A stretch of 64,000 nucleotides of DNA from NCBI GenBank assembly GCA_028751875.1, contig CM054140.1:56226997-56290996 (forward strand). Direction: 5' to 3'. Each line of letters begins with the position of its first letter. The stretch's first letter is position 1. Positions 61,017 through 64,000 of this stretch are shown piece after piece. The notes under the pieces were generated by a model, which was given only the letters and a program-made list of their open reading frames with translations, made no database searches and was not told where the DNA came from. The position numbers and the translations under genes were made by a program. This stretch comes from Rapana venosa. Taxonomy: Eukaryota; Mollusca; Gastropoda; Neogastropoda; Muricidae.

Positions 61017-61389
61017 TTAAACTATTAGCTCTGATAACTACCTATCTTAACAACAATTTAGAGGATAATATTTTCTCCAAGTTCCTCCCAGTTACAGACT
61101 TTTGTGCGTACACACTGAGCTGCCTACCCCATAGGTGGCTTCAAGTTTTGTTGTTGTGGTTTTTTAAATACCTTTTTTTGGCTTAACACATGACTAATAT
61201 ATATCAATAACATGTGGAATGGTTGCTGATTTTTCCCCAAAAAATGTTTTACTGTAACAAAATCTTAACTAACTTGAACAATAAGTTTGTTTACAATAGT
61301 TGGAAAATAAATTTTAAAAATGCTGAGTATTCAATGTTTCTTCTTCACAAAGAGCAAGGGACATAACCTTACAAACCCTCAGGATTTCA

Positions 61390-62065
61390 TCTTTTCTTAA
61401 GGTGGACCACTGCGTCACTTTTTGCAAATTTTCCTTTCTCAGGAACTACTGAAGATATCTTTATGAAATTTGGTACACATACTAAGTGCCTTAATATAGA
61501 TATCTGTGCCAAGTTTGAAGTATGTAGGTCAAACAGATATGATAATGTGATAATTTTTCCAAAAAAATATGGGTAACTGTTTAGCCCATCTGCTACTTCC
61601 AAGATATGCATTACATAATGGTGTTTATAATTTTTCCAGTTTGATTTGATGTCACTGTGTGCAATGATCACAAAAAATGATGTTTTAGTTAACAAAGTAT
61701 TGTTTCCTGTCTTCTCCAAAAATGCCCCAAAAATGTCATTCCCGATTTTTTGTTTTTATCACTTGGTAATCAAAAACTATAACAGCTACAGAACTCAAAC
61801 AGTCTCATTGCACTCAGCACACACTTCTACACCAGCATGCCAAATTTCATTGGATTATTTCCATTAGGTCAGAAGCTACAGATGGGCTAAACGAGTGACC
61901 CAGCTGAAAAAACCACTTTTGAGAAAAACGCCCGTAAAGATTCAGTACACAATTTAATACATGAAACCCATTATTACACACTCCAAACAATTTTTACAAG
62001 GTATAATAGCATTACAACAACACTACTGAGTAATTACAAACAGTTTTCTTTCAGGAATTTTTTTT
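61390..62065 (-). mobile_element. Probable 3' non-coding part of the MULE element
   Basis: Directly downstream (minus strand) of the transposase stop. It contains a 14-bp perfect inverted repeat, gtttagcccatctg at 61579-61592 and its complement at 61879-61892, inside weaker similarity on each side. It also has two stretches built around gaaatttgg (61465 region on the plus strand; 61840 region on the minus strand). The left border near 61400 (aaggtggaccactgcgtcac) is a guess at the element terminus. Confidence 0.4.
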
Positions 62066-63135
62066 TCAGAAGGCTCCTGGGGCATACACCTCTCCCTCGC
62101 CCGCCTGGCGCTGCTCCCGTTCTGTACGCCTGATGGCTTCTATTGTTTTTCTTTTGTCCTTGGCCCTATCAGATGACTTTCTGGAGGCTGTTTTTACTCT
62201 TAGTATGTCTGCTTTCTCAGCAAACATTTCTACATTGCTCCCTGCCACAAGATCCAGTTCAGCAAGCACATCCAGAAGAGCGGAAGATCCCTTGTTGAAC
62301 CGCTGCACACAGACTGCTGCTACAGCGGAGTGGACCGTGCGTCTGCTTGCCCATCGCTCCTTTGGACAGGTCTGCCACACCAAGGAATGGAAAGACTTGT
62401 TGGAATTTTGAGTCTTTCCATCCAGACACCGCTGCAGAAGTTGGAGATGATCGCCAAGGCGCTTGTAGACAGTGGCCAGGGTATCTGCCAGCTCCCGAGG
62501 AAGAGGATTGGTGTGCGGTCGAGGTGGCTGGTTGTTGGCCTCAGCTCTTCGGAAAAAGCACCAGGACTCTTTCCCTGCACGACATCTGTTGTGATGTGGA
62601 TTATCATCTGTACTAAGTGTGTGGAAAAATGATGCCCACACTGCCTGCTCCATTGTTGTGAGGTCCCCAGCGTTGTCCTTGATGGCTTGGCCGTAGTAGA
62701 TCGTCAGCTGTTTAATTCTTTTTTCTGTCGGTTTTCCTCTTCCTCCTATGGGCTGATGGATGGTCTTATGTTTGTCCACCAGATTTCTAAGTGCTGTGCC
62801 CATTCTTTTGGTGACATGGTTCACACACTCAATTTTCTGCACTTCGAAATCTGGTCCATATGGGGCATCTCCATTCACTGCAGCATGGGCCTTGGCGTCC
62901 CCATCCCCAAGCATGATTTTGTAGCGGAAGTTGTGCACCTCCACTGACCGTCCAAACATGATGACTGCCGCTTCTGTTTCCATGGCTGCAGAAGATGTGT
63001 TGCAGTTCTTCTGGCAGTCAGGTTGGTGCGTCTCCCACCACCACGCAGCATAACCCAGAGACTCTGCAGCAGGGCCTGCCTCACACGCCTGGCAGTAGTT
63101 GCTGAGCACCACATAGTCCAGGATGAGCCCTAGTG
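62066..63135 (-). CDS. Mutator-like (MULE) transposase, 3' exon only
   Basis: The transposase cuts and pastes its own element by DDE-type chemistry. The frame reads ALGLILDYVVLSNYCQACEA, then SAAMETEAAVIMFGRSVEVH, MLGDGDAKAH, IECVNHVTKRMGTALRNLV, YYGQAIKDNAGDL, WASFFHTLSTDDNPHHNRC, KESWCFF, CLDGKTQNSNKSFHSLVW and ends GEVYAPGAF. This is the invertebrate Mutator-like transposase domain from just after the first catalytic Asp region; DGD should hold the second Asp and ECVNH the C..H motif. The first part (SFDGSW-type block) is absent. A probable acceptor, ctttttcaag, precedes 63135 on the minus strand, and the frame closes upstream at about 63173. So the exon probably joins a 5' exon outside the window, or the copy is truncated. 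There are no stops or frameshifts over about 355 codons. Confidence 0.8.
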
Positions 63136-63924
63136 CTTGAAAAAGTTGTGTGAGTACAACAAAAGCTTTAATTCAGAACTCGTTTACATCAATACTGCAG
63201 GCCAGAGCTCTTTCCCTCCCCCCCTCCCCTCCCCCAACAAAAAAGTAGAATTATCACAGCACAATCATCACAGTTGAATGATAAAAAGACTTACATCAGG
63301 TTTTGTCTCTTCCAAAATACAGCAATAACAATTTTAAAGATAAAGAAATGTACATAATTTAGTTATCACAGCTGATATGAAAATTATGATGGTGTATATT
63401 ACAATCACGTTGTAAAGAAAAGAAATAACAAGAAAACAACAAGTATAAAATCTCTAAAAGACAACATATAAAATCACACAAAAACCAACACTTATATAAA
63501 ACCACAAAAGATCCATATATAAAATTATGCAAAACATTTCAACTTAAAAAATTGAACTGAGCAAAAATGAAGAGGCTATCAACACACTTTTAAGAATAAT
63601 TGCAGAAATGCATAGACTGGAATGCACATGGATACAAACATGTACACGCACAGCTATATTCACATGCACACCCCCCCCCCCCCCCACCCCAATCATACCT
63701 CTCAACAGTTATACTTTCATTTTGTACAATATCACAGTTGCAACTAGTTTTTCATCTGTACGTTCTGTTTCCCTAAATGCTAGGTAAATGTATATTTTAA
63801 GAATTGCTGGCTCGATGCCGTGTCTTAGTTTAGGATGGATAACACTCTTATTCTTCATCATTTAATTGTCCATATCATAGACAAGATTTTGTGTGTGTGT
63901 GTGTGTGGAGGGGGAGGGGTTCCT
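63136..63924. other. AT-rich interval upstream of the MULE exon
   Basis: Contains a C tract at about 63670-63684 and a short (GT)n at 63893-63907. I looked on the minus strand for the missing 5' transposase exon and did not find it. No gene was recognised. Confidence 0.4.
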
Positions 63925-64000
63925 TGGCTAGAACTCCAAGGTTCATCAATGGCAAGATTTTGCGTATGCGACAATTTTTATCCACCATTAAAGTAGTCCC
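63925..64000 (-). mobile_element. Modular SINE type A 3' end, cut by the window edge
   Basis: Plus strand ggctagaactccaaggttca, tcaatggcaagattttgcgt, atgcgacaatttttatccac, cattaaagtag: the reverse complement of the type A ending. The rest of the SINE may continue to the right. Confidence 0.7.

Larger units (their letters stand above)
57471..62065. other. Intergenic interval, no host gene recognised
   Basis: 57640-57900 is less AT-rich and probably an old interspersed element (gtcgtccatcgatccgatga). 57900-58190 ends in a type A SINE tail. 58690-59110 and 60060-60395 are tandem repeats, and (CA)n is at 60976-61012. From about 61390 the DNA appears to belong to the MULE element. No conserved exon was seen on either strand. 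Confidence 0.4.

Noticed and set aside
61387..61719. 110-codon minus-strand frame downstream of the transposase
   Set aside because: It lies in what looks like MULE non-coding DNA with an inverted repeat arm inside it, and no family or coding bias was apparent.
63110..63112. GTG start for the transposase
   Set aside because: Homology (LGLILDY) continues upstream in frame to a likely splice acceptor at about 63136, so this is the inside of an exon.

Overview
The window is nuclear DNA from an invertebrate animal. It is AT-rich, its genes are split by GT-AG introns, and it is crowded with microsatellites, tandem repeats and short retroposons. The gene set and repeat style (tRNA-derived SINEs, (GT)n/(GA)n/(CT)n tracts, a MULE transposase of the kind common in marine invertebrates) fit a lophotrochozoan, most likely a gastropod mollusc. 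The organism call is inference; the gene calls rest on translated exons that I assembled by hand with phase-consistent splice sites.

Layout. (1) 132-6359, plus strand: the 3' nine coding exons of IFT52, an intraflagellar transport IFT-B subunit; its 5' part lies left of the window. (2) 6360-15760: IFT52 3' flank and a long gene-free convergent interval with a degenerate tandem repeat. (3) 15761-28310, minus strand: a complete 11-exon SLC30A7/ZnT7-type zinc transporter of 395 residues. (4) 28311-34216: gene-poor interval with the ZnT7 upstream region (including a 90-codon ORF) and repeats. (5) 34217-42383, minus strand: a complete 8-exon DPH5 diphthine synthase of 292 residues. (6) 42384-48116: interval holding DPH5 upstream DNA, a decayed non-LTR reverse transcriptase fragment and a possible 5' non-coding exon of the next gene. 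(7) 48117-49319, plus strand: a single-exon GT31 beta-1,3-glycosyltransferase of 400 residues, followed by several kilobases of 3' flank with tandem repeats. (8) 61390-63135, minus strand: the 3' exon of a Mutator-like (MULE) transposase and its downstream non-coding part.

The four host genes act in different processes (cilium assembly, Golgi/secretory zinc loading, diphthamide on EF2, glycan synthesis) and do not form a functional cluster. No prokaryote-like defence or biosynthetic system is present.

The most notable observations are: a one-base loss in an IFT52 exon that breaks the reading frame; a modular SINE family with one body and two different 3' ends; three insertions of a roughly 210-310 bp LINE-tail-derived element, each with a target-site duplication, one lying directly against a ZnT7 splice donor and one nested inside a SINE; and an orphan MULE transposase exon with an inverted repeat downstream.
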